DNA of 64,000 nt from an uncultured Ruminococcus sp. (GCA_900315975.1 ONBA01000015.1:45285-109284), one strand, 5' to 3'; positions 10,498-21,266 are shown, numbered from the stretch's first letter. The notes: generated by a model from the sequence alone, not told the origin. Numbers and translations: made by a program.

Positions 10498-11658
10498 TTA
10501 TACCAGCTCCTTATAAATATCGTAAAGCATTTCAGCCGACTTGTCCCACGTAAAAAGACCGGCACGCTCTCTTCCGCGTATACTCAGTTCATTGCGCAGT
10601 TCAGCCGAATCATAGAGTTTTTCCATACCGTCGGCAATGCTCTCTTCGGAGTAAGCGTCGCATATAACAGCGCAGTCGCCGGTAACTTCGGGGAGTGAAG
10701 CCGCGTCCGAAGCAAGTACGGGTACACCGCTTGCCATAGCCTCAAGCGGCGGCATACCGAATCCCTCATACAGCGACGGGAAAACGAATGCAAGCGCACC
10801 GCACATAAGCGGATTCATGTCAGCAGCAGGCACGTATTTTGTGAATATGACCTGCTTATCGAGTCCAAGCTCCTGCACACGCGAATAGATGCCTCCGTCA
10901 AGCCAGCCTTTTCCGCCTGCGAGAACGAGTTTCGGTGCACCGGAATGGCGCTGACAGAAGATATTATACGCAGTTATGAGTCTTTCGAGGTTTTTTCGCG
11001 GCTCGATAGTGCCAACGTAGAGGAAGTATTCACCTTCTATCCCGAGCGACTCCTTCACCTGCGGTATACGCTCCGGCTCATCGCAGGGGCGGAATTTTTC
11101 AAGGTCAACTCCGCAGGGGACTACGCGTATCTTTTTCTCATGCTGAGGGAAGTATTTGATTATCTCCTGCTTTGAGAATTCGGAATCGGTCACAATAACA
11201 TCGGCACGTACCATGGACTTTTTCAGTCCCATGTCCAGCATCATTTTCGTCCTTCCGCGAACCGTTTCACGGAAAGTCTTATACACCATATCGTGAACAG
11301 TGACAACCTTTCTGCCCTTGACTCCGGGCGGCACGATATAGTTGAAAAAATGCGTGATATCGGTATCCTTGCCGAAAAAATGATTATACGGTATCGGCAC
11401 GAAAGTTGATGCGGCACGATACATATATCCCGAAAAATGCACGAGCTGTGTACCGATATTGTCGCCGGTAAATGGCGCAATGCGCTCCATTTTAATGTGG
11501 TCGTCCTTGCGCGAGAAGAAGTTATAGGTATACTTATTTTCAGGGTGCAGACGTGCCATAGCCATAGTCTGCCCCGCCTCGCACCAGCCTACTCCGGTAA
11601 TACGGTCACTTATGAGCGGTAATGCGTCAAATGCAATATTCAAAGCAGCTCTTCCCAC
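10498..11658 (-). CDS. Glycosyltransferase family 4
   Basis: GT-B glycosyltransferase of 386 aa. The N-terminal domain has [16 protein letters not shown], the central motif is [18 protein letters not shown] (about residues 215-232), and the C-terminal signature is [19 protein letters not shown] (about residues 297-315) with the E-x7-E pair. It most resembles mannosyl- or rhamnosyl-transferases of the WbpY/WbdA type, which fits a GDP-mannose/GDP-rhamnose operon. The specificity assignment is inference. Confidence 0.88.
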   Translation of the reverse strand: MGRAALNIAFDALPLISDRITGVGWCEAGQTMAMARLHPENKYTYNFFSRKDDHIKMERIAPFTGDNIGTQLVHFSGYMYRAASTFVPIPYNHFFGKDTDITHFFNYIVPPGVKGRKVVTVHDMVYKTFRETVRGRTKMMLDMGLKKSMVRADVIVTDSEFSKQEIIKYFPQHEKKIRVVPCGVDLEKFRPCDEPERIPQVKESLGIEGEYFLYVGTIEPRKNLERLITAYNIFCQRHSGAPKLVLAGGKGWLDGGIYSRVQELGLDKQVIFTKYVPAADMNPLMCGALAFVFPSLYEGFGMPPLEAMASGVPVLASDAASLPEVTGDCAVICDAYSEESIADGMEKLYDSAELRNELSIRGRERAGLFTWDKSAEMLYDIYKELV

Positions 11659-11676
11659 CTTTGTGAAAATGATAAG

Positions 11677-11698
11677 CGCCGCCGCAGCAGCGGCGGCG
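11677..11698 (-). terminator. GC-only hairpin inside the exopolysaccharide operon
   Basis: A 9-bp stem of only G and C (CGCCGCCGC / GCGGCGGCG) lies between two genes of the operon, after the small gene and before the GT4 gene. No T tract follows (CTTATC), so it is more likely an RNA-processing or partial-pause site than a full terminator. Confidence 0.45.
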
Positions 11699-11723
11699 TG
11701 TTGTCAGAATTTAATGCAATAGC

Positions 11724-12017
11724 TTAAAGTCCGGCTTTTTGTCTTATCTCAGACATGAATTTTTCGAGGTAAGCATCGGTGTCCTCGACAGAAAAGCCCT
11801 GCTTTCCGAAAAGTCCGCCTTTCTCTCTTCTAAGCTCAACCGCTTCTGCCGCATTAAGTCCGGCAAGAAGCTGTTCACGCGGCACACCACCCTGCTCAAG
11901 CATCATGAGGATAGCATTGAGCGAATCGAGCTTTGTGAGAACGTCTGCCTTATTATAGCCGCCCTTCTCACTTCTCAGCACCTCGAGTCTCATCGGATTA
12001 TCAAACCAGCTGTTCAT
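11724..12017 (-). CDS. Small protein with two DivIVA-like motifs, function unknown
   Basis: A 97-aa soluble protein. Two segments, GGYNKADVLTKLDSLN (residues 19-34) and GFSVEDTDAYLEKF (residues 74-87), resemble the G-Y/F-x3-D-V-D-x-F-L core seen in DivIVA/GpsB-type membrane-curvature proteins. The resemblance is short and no coiled coil follows, so the relation is only suggestive. It is 2 bases from gmd and lies in the sugar operon; it could help localise the polymer machinery. Confidence 0.55.
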   Translation of the reverse strand: MNSWFDNPMRLEVLRSEKGGYNKADVLTKLDSLNAILMMLEQGGVPREQLLAGLNAAEAVELRREKGGLFGKQGFSVEDTDAYLEKFMSEIRQKAGL

Positions 12018-12019
12018 TA

Positions 12020-13069
<1,050 letters not shown>

Positions 13070-13119
13070 TTAAATAATTATAGTTTTATATCAAGGCGAA
13101 GCATCGCCTGTTTTACATA

Positions 13120-14184
13120 TTAAACGAGGTCGGTTCTGCCCTGGTCTTTGAGCTGAGCGATGACCTTCTTAACGTCCTGAGTGCTGTTCTTTGAGCAAAC
13201 GAGAACGGCATCGTCGGTATCGACGATGATGATATCTTCAAGACCTACAGCCGCGATAAGGCGCTTGCCGCCGCAGATAGTTGTATGCTCACTGCCTACG
13301 GAGATGACATTGCCTTCAATGTAATTCTTTGCAGAATCCGTCTTGTTGATACGCTCAACCGCGAGCCAGCTTCCAACATCATCCCAGCCGAAGCTTCCGG
13401 GGATAGTATAGATATTCTCAGCCTTCTCCATGATACCGAAGTCAACGGATTCACTGCGGAAAGCTGTGAACTCCTTGATAAGAACGTCGCTGAACTGCGG
13501 AGTTCCGAAAGCGTCACCTATTTTAACTGCGCCTTCGTAGATGTCAGGCATGAGAGACTTGATATTAGCCATGATGGAAGAGAGCTTCCATACGAACATA
13601 CCGCTGTTCCAGAGGTACTTTCCGGAAGCGAGATACTTTTCAGCTGTAGGAAGGTCGGGCTTTTCAACGAAGCGCTCAACCATGTATGCACCGTCCTGCT
13701 CATCGCCGAAGTTGATGTAGCCGTAGCCGGTTTCGGGGTACTCTGGAGTGATACCGATAGTAACGAGGTTCTGACCCTGTTCTGCGACCTTTACAGCCTT
13801 TTTGAGAGTGTGGATATAGAGGTCTTCAAGACCGATGAGGTGGTCAGAAGGGAGCACCATCATTACAGCATCGTCGTATTTTTTATTGATAACAGCAGCC
13901 GCAAAAGCAATGCAGGGAGCTGTATTTCTTGCAGCAGGCTCAGCGAGGATATTCTCCTTGGGGATATCGGGAAGCTGCTCGGACACGAGGGAAGTATAAG
14001 CGGCATTTGTTACGATGTAGATATCGCTTATATCCACAAGCGGAAGCAGACGCTTAACTGTCTTCTGAATCATTGTATCGCCGTCGGCAGTAAGTGAAAG
14101 AAACTGCTTTGGGCACGAATTACGGCTCTTGGGCCAGAAACGTTCGCCTCTGCCGCCAGCCATTATAACTGCTGTTGTTTTCAT
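13120..14184 (-). CDS. manC: Mannose-1-phosphate guanylyltransferase
   Basis: Makes GDP-mannose from mannose-1-phosphate and GTP. 354 aa with the nucleotidyltransferase signature GGRGERFWPKS (residues 11-21), VLPSDHLI (residues ~108-115), and FVEKPDLPTA. The length matches the monofunctional form without the phosphomannose isomerase domain. Its ATG overlaps the stop of the sugar transferase by 4 bases (ATGA), so both are co-translated. It feeds gmd just downstream. Confidence 0.95.
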   Translation of the reverse strand: MKTTAVIMAGGRGERFWPKSRNSCPKQFLSLTADGDTMIQKTVKRLLPLVDISDIYIVTNAAYTSLVSEQLPDIPKENILAEPAARNTAPCIAFAAAVINKKYDDAVMMVLPSDHLIGLEDLYIHTLKKAVKVAEQGQNLVTIGITPEYPETGYGYINFGDEQDGAYMVERFVEKPDLPTAEKYLASGKYLWNSGMFVWKLSSIMANIKSLMPDIYEGAVKIGDAFGTPQFSDVLIKEFTAFRSESVDFGIMEKAENIYTIPGSFGWDDVGSWLAVERINKTDSAKNYIEGNVISVGSEHTTICGGKRLIAAVGLEDIIIVDTDDAVLVCSKNSTQDVKKVIAQLKDQGRTDLV

Positions 14185-15566
14185 TTGGTATCCTCTTTTC
14201 TTTTGCTGCTTTCCGAAGGGATAAGACCCTCGCCAGTCTCGGCATTGGTCTTTGGCGGGAAGAGCATAGTTTTTATTGTCATGAGAACTATCTGAAGGTC
14301 CATGCGGAACGAGTAATTCTCAATATACATCAGGTCCATTTTAAGCTTATCATAGGGAACGGTATCGTAGACACCGGTCACCTGTGCATAGCCGGTAAGT
14401 CCTGCTTTGACCTTTAAGCGGAAGCCGAATTCCGGCATTTCTTCCTTGTACTTCTCCGTAAGCTCGGGACGCTCGGGTCGCGGTCCTACTACGGACATAT
14501 CGCCGCCGAGGATATTCAGCAGCTGCGGAAGTTCATCGAGACGCACCTTTCGCAGGAATCTGCCTATCGGTGTGATTCTCGGGTCGTCCTCGGAAGCGAG
14601 AACGGGTCCGCTGAGTTTTTCAGCATCTACAACCATGCTGCGGAATTTCAGCACGTTGAACTCCTTGCCGTCGAGGGTAAGGCGCTTCTGTTTATAAAGC
14701 ACAGGACCGCCGTCGTAAAGCTTTATCGCGATAGCTGAAAAAAGCATGAACGGTGAAGCGATGATGAGTGCAAACAGTGAAAAAACTATATCGAATGTAC
14801 GCTTGAAAAGGCGCTGTTCAAAGTCGAGACCGTAGTTGCGGCAAAGCAGCAGCGGTGTATCGAACAAGCGGATATCGTCCGCACCTCTTACGATAATATC
14901 TGAGATTTTCGGTGCAATATACGCTCTTGCGGAGTTATTGTAGCAGAATTTGAGGTAATCGTTGCGTTCCTCCGCAGGGATATCGCAAATGATAACGCCC
15001 TCGTATTTGAGTATCAGCTCGCGTATTTTCTCAGCAGGTTCTGTAATGCTGACGGATTCGCATATCATATACTTGTCCACGCGCTGACTCATTTTCAGTA
15101 CCAGTGAAGCCGCCTGATGACTTCCGTAGAGTATCATCAGTTTACGCGGCGGATATATCATAAAGTAAAGCTTGCCCATTATCAGTGTCCACACCGATAT
15201 CACGGCGATATCGACAAAAGTGAGCAATATCATCGGTGTAACTATCATGAAATGTCTGCCGATAAGGCTTATGATGAAATACGCGACAAAGTTCACGCTT
15301 ACTATTGATATCAGCTGAGAATACAGCATATCCGTTTTTTTGAGATATCCCAGTTTGAAGCCGCCGTATGCCTTGATAAAAAGCCATACGAGCACAGCGT
15401 ATACACCAATAAGGGTCCAGTTACCGCGTTTGTAATAGGGCAGTATCAGCTCTTCAACGTAGTGACTGTACCATATAAAGGCGAATCCGGCTGTAAGCAG
15501 CACCATGAGCGCCATCGCACTGCAAAAGGATATCATCCTTTTATATCTGTCTCTTCTACTAACCAT
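14181..15566 (-). CDS. Undecaprenyl-phosphate sugar phosphotransferase (initiating exopolysaccharide enzyme)
   Basis: Transfers the first sugar-phosphate of the repeat unit to the lipid carrier. 461 aa: about four N-terminal membrane helices (residues 10-135), a Rossmann-like CoA-binding region, a further membrane segment near residue 255, and the C-terminal bacterial sugar transferase domain with LKFRSM, KVRLDELPQLLNILGGDMS and VGPRPERPE. It opens the operon. The best SD (AAGGAG) serves a small overlapping frame at 15533-15592 rather than this ATG. An alternative start at 15536 (MISFCSAM) overlaps that small frame's stop. Start uncertain; function secure. Confidence 0.9.
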   Translation of the reverse strand: MVSRRDRYKRMISFCSAMALMVLLTAGFAFIWYSHYVEELILPYYKRGNWTLIGVYAVLVWLFIKAYGGFKLGYLKKTDMLYSQLISIVSVNFVAYFIISLIGRHFMIVTPMILLTFVDIAVISVWTLIMGKLYFMIYPPRKLMILYGSHQAASLVLKMSQRVDKYMICESVSITEPAEKIRELILKYEGVIICDIPAEERNDYLKFCYNNSARAYIAPKISDIIVRGADDIRLFDTPLLLCRNYGLDFEQRLFKRTFDIVFSLFALIIASPFMLFSAIAIKLYDGGPVLYKQKRLTLDGKEFNVLKFRSMVVDAEKLSGPVLASEDDPRITPIGRFLRKVRLDELPQLLNILGGDMSVVGPRPERPELTEKYKEEMPEFGFRLKVKAGLTGYAQVTGVYDTVPYDKLKMDLMYIENYSFRMDLQIVLMTIKTMLFPPKTNAETGEGLIPSESSKRKEDTK

Positions 15567-15592
15567 AATTTTTCGCGGCAGTATGCCGCCAT
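15533..15592 (-). CDS. Possible 19-codon leader peptide coupled to the sugar transferase
   Basis: A short frame (MAAYCREKLWLVEETDIKG) begins 8 bases after AAGGAG, the only strong SD upstream of the sugar transferase. It overlaps the transferase gene in another frame, and its TGA overlaps the ATG of the transferase's eleventh codon (ATGA). A stem (GGCGGCA / TGCCGC) lies in its first codons. It could be a translational-coupling leader. No homologue is recognised. Confidence 0.35.
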   Translation of the reverse strand: MAAYCREKLWLVEETDIKG

Positions 15593-15708
15593 CGTCTCCT
15601 TGTATCTCCGTGCGGACGAGCCTTTTTTCTGTCGGCAGCCGTGTACGGACGTTTATCTTATTTCTGAGCGGATATCCACAAATATCCTATAATACACTAT
15701 ACAAAGCT

Positions 15709-15737
15709 ATTATAGCAAATAGTTATCTTTCTGTCAA
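15709..15737 (-). promoter_or_regulatory. Promoter of the exopolysaccharide operon
   Basis: Minus-strand TTGACA (15732-15737), 17-bp spacer, TATAAT (15709-15714): a perfect sigma-A consensus. The leader to the sugar transferase is about 135 bases and holds the leader-peptide frame. No further recognised structure. Confidence 0.85.
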
Positions 15738-15789
15738 TAGAAACCGACTGATTTTACAAGAAAAGCTTCCTTAATCTGTCAATTTGCAC

Positions 15790-15814
15790 AAAAAGACCCG
15801 GAATAACCCGGGTC
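15790..15814 (-). terminator. Intrinsic terminator of the sulfatase-like gene
   Basis: Minus strand: stem GACCCGG / CCGGGTC (7 bp, loop 5-6 bases) followed by TTTTT. It lies 8 bases past the stop. Confidence 0.85.
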
Positions 15815-15821
15815 ATAAAAA

Positions 15822-17741
15822 TTATTCAGTTACAGCTTTGCCGTGACGCTCAACAACTTTCCAGTTGTTGAAGTCGGAAGAATCGCCATTTATCTCGTAT
15901 TTGAGGATATCCTCGATATTGCCGATACCGTGCCAGCAGTAAACTTTGAGATATCTTGCAGGATAGTTTCCGCTCTGCATGAGCTCGTTATAGGAAGGTC
16001 CGAATTCATCGTGGGATATTCCGGCGAAGTCAAGGATACTTGCGGGGAAGTAATCGTTTGAAAGCTCCGCATCGTCATTGATAATGAGCTTGTCACGCTC
16101 AGCTCCGGCAGGCTTGATGAAAAGAGATGTTCTTACAGGCTCTTCGAGGTCCTGCTTCTTGTCTATTTCAATCTCAACAGGCGGATGGCCGTGGTCACCG
16201 AGGACTACGATAGTCGAGTTATCATAAACTCCTGCCTTTTTCATTTCATCAAAGTAGGTGTTAAGAAGCTCAAAGCCGCCGCGTGCGGATGTGTACTTAT
16301 CAGCCTCACCTTCAAATCCGTCATACAGACTTGAAAGGTCCTCACTTACATCATGCATGAAATCGAGGTGAATGAAGGTAAAGGTCTTGCTCTTGCTGTT
16401 GGTGTTTATACCTTTATCCTTAACGTAGTTGTAAATCTTCATATCCGAATCTGTTCCGATAGAAGCATCAAATCGCTCGGGAACATTATTGGTAATTGTG
16501 TAGAATTTGCTTGAAAAGTCCGAATTATAGCCGTTCATAAGCATTCCCTTCACAAGATAGGGAGAAAGCTTTCCAAGCGAGAAATGTCCCATTGTACGGA
16601 GTATACCGTGAGGTCCGAAGTAGTTATAATCAACGTAATTTCCGGCAGATTCGATGTTGTCGCACTGGTCTGCGATATTTTTGTAGCTTGAAAAAGTGGT
16701 TGAGCTGTCAATGAGCATATTAACAGTGTAGCCGTTATCATGGAGTACGCGCGGAACTGTCTGTCCTGCCCATCCCTCGTCAAGATACGGCACCCATTCA
16801 CCGCCGTCATACTTATGTGCTGTAAGCATCTGCGGAACCGACGGGAATGTATTTGTATATCCGGAAATATTATTCTTATAGAAAGTGAAGCCTTCCAATT
16901 CGTCATTCAGTTCCGGATAATCGTCGAGGAGAGTCTCCATCCACTCAGCGTCGAGACGGTCTGTAAGGAAAACAACGATATTCTCGTCCGAACTGAGTTC
17001 AGTCGCTCCATTGAGGGAGAAGAAGTTTTCAAACTGCGAATCATCGCTCTTTTCGATACCGATTTTCGTAATGCGTCCAGCGATTCCGACACCCTGCATT
17101 ACAAAAAGAACAACTGAAATATATGTAAGTGCACGCATATGGAAGCGGTTCTTCTTTTTCTTTTTAAGGTCGCCCGTGATTATCATGAACAGTGTCGGCA
17201 TGATAGCGATAGCTATGAATATCGCAAGGTTAGCAAGATTGAACTTTGAGCGTACCGAATACGGTGCCGCGTCACCTGTTATAGCCACCATGCGTCCGTT
17301 CATCAGCATCATCTGTGAATAACCGGCTATCAGGAGTCCTGAAATAAGTGTTGAAACGATTTTCCACAGTCTCACATTGATTGCAAGCATGATATTGAGG
17401 AAAATCACCATTGCAACGGTAGTGATTCCAGCCGCTTCGAGAAGCGGGTAGAGTATACGCGGTGCACTTACTGCGAAATCAGTCTGATTTCCAATGAAAA
17501 TATCAGCCGGAGCAAAAAAACATACAGTAAAGCAGAACGCCGCACTTATCGCTAAAATAGTAAATTCCTTTTTAAGAGTGAAGCGTTTTTTCTTCTTTTT
17601 CTTTTTCACGGGTTCAGCGGAAGCGGCAGTCTCAGCCGCAGAAACTCCGTTATCGGAAGCGGTGTTTTCAGGTTCAGGTGCTTCTTCCGGAGCGTGAAAA
17701 CTGTTTTCATCGTTGATATTCGTCTCGAATTCGTTGTCCAT
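15822..17741 (-). CDS. Membrane-anchored sulfatase-superfamily protein (phosphoglycerol-transferase or phosphoethanolamine-transferase like)
   Basis: 639 aa. The N-terminus is acidic, then KKKKKKKR (about residues 45-52), then five membrane helices between about residues 60 and 225, with a second lysine cluster. The C-terminal two thirds is an alkaline-phosphatase/sulfatase fold facing outside: metal-binding VVFLTDRLDAEW, a nucleophile-type Thr in GYTNTFPSVPQML, HLDFMHD, and the second metal site VVLGDHGHP. The layout matches LtaS/MdoB-like enzymes that decorate or build surface polymers; the substrate is unknown. The start is MDNEFE at 17741, since the upstream ATG overlaps the SD GAGGG. A terminator follows. 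The nearby polysaccharide operon makes modification of that polymer plausible. Confidence 0.8.
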   Translation of the reverse strand: MDNEFETNINDENSFHAPEEAPEPENTASDNGVSAAETAASAEPVKKKKKKKRFTLKKEFTILAISAAFCFTVCFFAPADIFIGNQTDFAVSAPRILYPLLEAAGITTVAMVIFLNIMLAINVRLWKIVSTLISGLLIAGYSQMMLMNGRMVAITGDAAPYSVRSKFNLANLAIFIAIAIMPTLFMIITGDLKKKKKNRFHMRALTYISVVLFVMQGVGIAGRITKIGIEKSDDSQFENFFSLNGATELSSDENIVVFLTDRLDAEWMETLLDDYPELNDELEGFTFYKNNISGYTNTFPSVPQMLTAHKYDGGEWVPYLDEGWAGQTVPRVLHDNGYTVNMLIDSSTTFSSYKNIADQCDNIESAGNYVDYNYFGPHGILRTMGHFSLGKLSPYLVKGMLMNGYNSDFSSKFYTITNNVPERFDASIGTDSDMKIYNYVKDKGINTNSKSKTFTFIHLDFMHDVSEDLSSLYDGFEGEADKYTSARGGFELLNTYFDEMKKAGVYDNSTIVVLGDHGHPPVEIEIDKKQDLEEPVRTSLFIKPAGAERDKLIINDDAELSNDYFPASILDFAGISHDEFGPSYNELMQSGNYPARYLKVYCWHGIGNIEDILKYEINGDSSDFNNWKVVERHGKAVTE

Positions 17742-17918
17742 ATTTACCCTCATTTCTTTTTTCTAATTAAAGCCTTACGCTCAAAAAACCGATTTCAATT
17801 GTACCACAAAGATAAATAATTGTCAAGGTATGAGTAATGCGGAACACGGAAATCAATTTTCCCGAACTTCAATCGGGAAGTGCAAATCTTTCATATATCA
17901 TGGATTTTTCACTTTACA

Positions 17919-17956
17919 TAAAAAACACCGCACAAAACTGAGGTATTGTACGGTGT
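17919..17956 (-). terminator. Terminator after the rnr-lipoprotein unit
   Basis: Minus strand: ACACCG stem with CGGTGT around an imperfect 20-base inner region, then TTTTTT. It lies 11 bases past the lipoprotein stop. The remaining spacer to 17741 shows no gene. Confidence 0.75.
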
Positions 17957-17967
17957 TCGTTGTTATA

Positions 17968-18699
17968 TTAATATGGCAGAGTGAATTTGCCGGCACGCCA
18001 TGAACCGTCAGCAGTCACAACAGCTGAGAATTCCTTGTCCTCGGAATAAGGTTCGTCACCCCAGCTTGAACCGTCGTAGTAGTTGCGTACAGTGAAGAAT
18101 ATCTCGTTATCACTCTTGCTGTCAACACTCACTATCTCCGACCTTACATAGAATATATCCGAGCCTCTTGCACCGTTGAGGCAGTATGCGTGACCATTCT
18201 CCTCCTTGTAGGTCTCCTCGATATTATCGGGATAATTCTCACTGAATACTTTGTGATAGTCAGCTCTTACATCTGCAAGCGAGTTGATATTCGGGTCTGT
18301 AATAAGATAAAACTGCCAGCCGTACTGATTCTCGATATAATTATTGGTATCAAGGCTATACGGACAGCCGACTGAGTAATTGAAGCTTGTCTCGCAGGCT
18401 TTGGTAAAAAGTTCCTGAGCCTTTGAAATCAGAGCCGCGTCCTCACTGCTGACGGTATTGTTTCCGCCGGCAGAAGTTGCAGCAGTTGTCGCACTTGAAA
18501 CTGTACTTGTGGATTTTTCGGTCACTGACGAACCGGAAGCGGTAGTCTGTCCGCTCTCTGTTTCAGCAGAAGTCTGTACCTCAGAAGCTTCTGTAGGTGC
18601 AGTTGATGAACCATTATCGTGTACTGAAACTTTGTTTCCGCAAGAACAGAGTCCGCAGAGCATGGCCGCCGCAATTGCGGCAATAGCAGTCTTTTTCAT
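17968..18699 (-). CDS. Secreted lipoprotein of unknown function
   Basis: 243 aa from MKKTAIAAIAAA. The lipobox-like LCSC puts the modified cysteine at residue 20 (the -2 residue is Cys, unusual). A Ser/Thr-rich linker covers about residues 28-90, followed by a globular domain with YGWQFYLITDPNINSLAD and a C-terminal WRAGKFTLPY, similar in style to small IseA/DL-endopeptidase-inhibitor-like lipoproteins. The domain was not identified with certainty. The start is chosen because AAAGGA lies 11 bases upstream; a longer frame overlaps rnr. It probably shares the rnr transcript. Confidence 0.75.
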   Translation of the reverse strand: MKKTAIAAIAAAMLCGLCSCGNKVSVHDNGSSTAPTEASEVQTSAETESGQTTASGSSVTEKSTSTVSSATTAATSAGGNNTVSSEDAALISKAQELFTKACETSFNYSVGCPYSLDTNNYIENQYGWQFYLITDPNINSLADVRADYHKVFSENYPDNIEETYKEENGHAYCLNGARGSDIFYVRSEIVSVDSKSDNEIFFTVRNYYDGSSWGDEPYSEDKEFSAVVTADGSWRAGKFTLPY

Positions 18700-18715
18700 A
18701 TTTTTGTATCCTTTC

Positions 18716-20887
18716 TTAATCTTCATCGGGGTCATCGAGAACAAAGTCGATAGTTCCCTCGCTGACATTCACAGAGGCACAGGTGATCTGCACGGTATCG
18801 CCGAGTTTATAGGAAACTCCGCTGAATTTTTCAGTCAGAGCAACAGGCTCGGTGTAATCGTACTCGCCTTCGGGAAGAGTGCGTATGTGCACGAGTCCCT
18901 CGACAGTATCAGGAAGCTCAGCATAGAATCCGAACTCGGTCACACCTGATATCTTAGCCGTAAACGTCTCTCCGATGTGCTGTTTCATATATTCAGCCTT
19001 GTAGCAATCCTCACATTCACGCTCTATCGCAACTGCACGCAGTTCGGCATTAGTTGAAGTTTCGGAAGCTTTAGCGGCAAATCCGCTGTAGCGCTTATTC
19101 AGCCATTTTTCGTCGTATCCGGCGAGTATGTCAGTAATAATGCGGTGTATAGCAAGGTCGGGGTAACGTCGGATAGGCGAGGTGAAATGCGCGTAATCGT
19201 CAAGTACGAGACCGAAGTGACCGAGCGGCTCTTCGGAGTATTTAGCCTTTGCCATTGAGCGGAGCACCATCATATTTACCGCTTCAAATTTCTCAGTATC
19301 ACGCACATTGTTCAGTATCTCAGCGGCATGAGCCGGCTTGAACTCCTGAAAATGCGGATATTCGACTCCTGCCTTGCGAAGCATTTCGCAAAGTGCGGCA
19401 GTTTTCTCCTCGGGCGGAGCTTCGTGTACGCGGTAAACGAACGGAACATTCTTATCCTTCGCAAGCTTTGCCGCACACTCGTTCGCCGTGAGCATGAACT
19501 CCTCAATCATACGCTCGGACTTGCCGCGTTCACGCGGCTGAACATCGCGGCAGATGCCGTCCTCGTCGATTATGAGCTTGCTCTCAACAGTTTCAAGTTC
19601 GGGCGCGTGACGGTGCTTCTTCTTATTTATAAGAACGTCCGCAAGCTCGTTCATGAGCGGAAGCTCTTCCGCAACGCACGCATATTTCTCTGTAATACCG
19701 CTGTCGGCAGTACCGTCAAGTATCGCGTTTATCTCCTTGTATATACCCTTCACGCGCGAACGGATAACGCTCTTGCAGAAGCGGTAGCTGATTATCTCAC
19801 CCTCGGGGGAAAGCTCTGTAAACACCGAAAGCGTGAGCCTGTCCTCATCGGGATTAAGCGAGCAAATGCCGTTTGAAAGTTCCTTCGGGAGCATGGGTAT
19901 GACCTTGTCCGCGTAGTAGATACTCGTTCCGCGGCGCATCGCTTCCTTGTCGAGTTCACTGTTTCCGCGGACGTAATGCGAAACATCGGCTATATGAACT
20001 CCGAGCAGGTAACCCTTATCTGTCCTCGAAACTGATACCGCGTCGTCGAGGTCTTTAGATTCGGCACTGTCTATAGTGAAAATCGGCAAATCGCGGAGGT
20101 CTTCACGGTTGTTGAAGTTGTACTCCTGCACTCCGCCCTCAGCTATACGACGTGCCTCTTTGAGCGAGTCAGCCGAGAATTCCTCGGGAGCGCCGTGAAT
20201 GCACAGGATAGACTGCGCACACGACTGAGCAAGTTCACTGCTTCCGAATACAGATGTGATACGCACCTTATGCTCAGCGTGACGCTTTCCGCGGCTCACT
20301 ATCTCCGCAAGGACCTTGTCACCTGCCGCAAAGCTTACTGCGCTGTCCTTTACTATTATCATATGATTGCGCGGAGCGATATCCGGCACAAGATAAAGCT
20401 CATCGTCCGCAAGCTCAATGCGTCCGGTGAGTACCGAGCTTCCGAAGCTGAGTATATCAACGACTTCGCCCTCCGGCTCACCTGTGCGTGACGCGATATC
20501 TGCGATGAGCACGCGGTCGTGCGGCATAGCTCCGAGCATACACTTTCCGGGAATGAAGTACTCAACTCCGCTGTCAGTCACTGCGAAGCCGAAAGTTCGG
20601 CTGAGACGTGTTATCTCGCCGACTTTAAGTCCGAGCTCCGAACACAGAGCCGCTTTCATGCCCTTCCTGACTGTAATTATGCCCTCGTCGCGGAGTTCTG
20701 CGAAAGCCGTTGTAAAATTTTCTCTTCCATTCTTTTTAGTGCGGCACTTTGTTTCGAGGTCGGCGATAGAAGTAGTCTTCTTGCCGTTTGCCTTCAGGAA
20801 TGTGATTATCTTGTTCCTGTAGCTCTCAACGCTTACAGCTGATGCGCCCTTTTTTTCAGACGTTTTTTTCTTTGATTTTCCTGCCAT
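18716..20887 (-). CDS. rnr: Ribonuclease R
   Basis: 3'-5' exoribonuclease of the RNB family that degrades structured RNA. 723 aa from MAGKSKKK. An N-terminal winged-helix and cold-shock regions are followed by the catalytic RNB domain with DSAESKDLDDAVSV (metal-binding aspartates near residue 255) and YAHFTSPIRRYPDLAIHR, and by a C-terminal S1 domain (TAKISGVTEFGFYAELPD). The ATG at 20887 follows AGGAGATAATT. It lies downstream of secG, a neighbour pair common in Bacillota, but smpB, the usual next gene, is missing. Confidence 0.95.
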   Translation of the reverse strand: MAGKSKKKTSEKKGASAVSVESYRNKIITFLKANGKKTTSIADLETKCRTKKNGRENFTTAFAELRDEGIITVRKGMKAALCSELGLKVGEITRLSRTFGFAVTDSGVEYFIPGKCMLGAMPHDRVLIADIASRTGEPEGEVVDILSFGSSVLTGRIELADDELYLVPDIAPRNHMIIVKDSAVSFAAGDKVLAEIVSRGKRHAEHKVRITSVFGSSELAQSCAQSILCIHGAPEEFSADSLKEARRIAEGGVQEYNFNNREDLRDLPIFTIDSAESKDLDDAVSVSRTDKGYLLGVHIADVSHYVRGNSELDKEAMRRGTSIYYADKVIPMLPKELSNGICSLNPDEDRLTLSVFTELSPEGEIISYRFCKSVIRSRVKGIYKEINAILDGTADSGITEKYACVAEELPLMNELADVLINKKKHRHAPELETVESKLIIDEDGICRDVQPRERGKSERMIEEFMLTANECAAKLAKDKNVPFVYRVHEAPPEEKTAALCEMLRKAGVEYPHFQEFKPAHAAEILNNVRDTEKFEAVNMMVLRSMAKAKYSEEPLGHFGLVLDDYAHFTSPIRRYPDLAIHRIITDILAGYDEKWLNKRYSGFAAKASETSTNAELRAVAIERECEDCYKAEYMKQHIGETFTAKISGVTEFGFYAELPDTVEGLVHIRTLPEGEYDYTEPVALTEKFSGVSYKLGDTVQITCASVNVSEGTIDFVLDDPDED

Positions 20888-20910
20888 AATTATCTCCTGA
20901 AATAAAATCA

Positions 20911-20933
20911 GCCCCGTGACGCAGGTCACAGGG
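20911..20933 (-). terminator. Hairpin between secG and rnr
   Basis: Stem GCCC-GTGAC / GTCAC-GGGC with one C-A mismatch, loop GCAG, followed on the minus strand by TGATTTTATTT. It could attenuate transcription so that rnr is made less than secG. No better terminator lies between the genes. Confidence 0.45.
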
Positions 20934-20940
20934 CGGTGTA

Positions 20941-21201
20941 TCACTTGTTAACGAAAAGCGGTACGATGTTGAGCGCAAGTGTTACGATGAAAAGTATAAC
21001 ACCGAAAACTCTTGTTATCTTTGCGAGGATAGCCTCACGCGATCTGCCCTCATTCTTACCGTAGAACGAATCTGTGCTTGCGCCTGTAAATGCGGCTGTC
21101 ATGCTGTCCTGTGACTTCTGCTCCTGAGCGAGACAGATGATGATAGTCAATAAGCTTACGAGAAGGAGAACTGCTCCTCCGACAATTTCTAAAACTGACA
21201 T
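20941..21201 (-). CDS. secG: Protein translocase subunit SecG
   Basis: Small accessory subunit of the SecYEG channel (86 aa). Two membrane helices (about residues 2-24 and 62-82) flank a polar segment with QEQKSQDSMTAAF and FYGKNEGRSREAILAKIT, the SecG pattern. The ATG at 21201 is preceded by CGGAGG at the right distance. Confidence 0.92.
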   Translation of the reverse strand: MSVLEIVGGAVLLLVSLLTIIICLAQEQKSQDSMTAAFTGASTDSFYGKNEGRSREAILAKITRVFGVILFIVTLALNIVPLFVNK

Positions 21202-21266
21202 TTTGTTACCTCCGTAATGAAATGGTATAAAACGGCATACAGCCGAATATTTCAATTAGCTTTATT

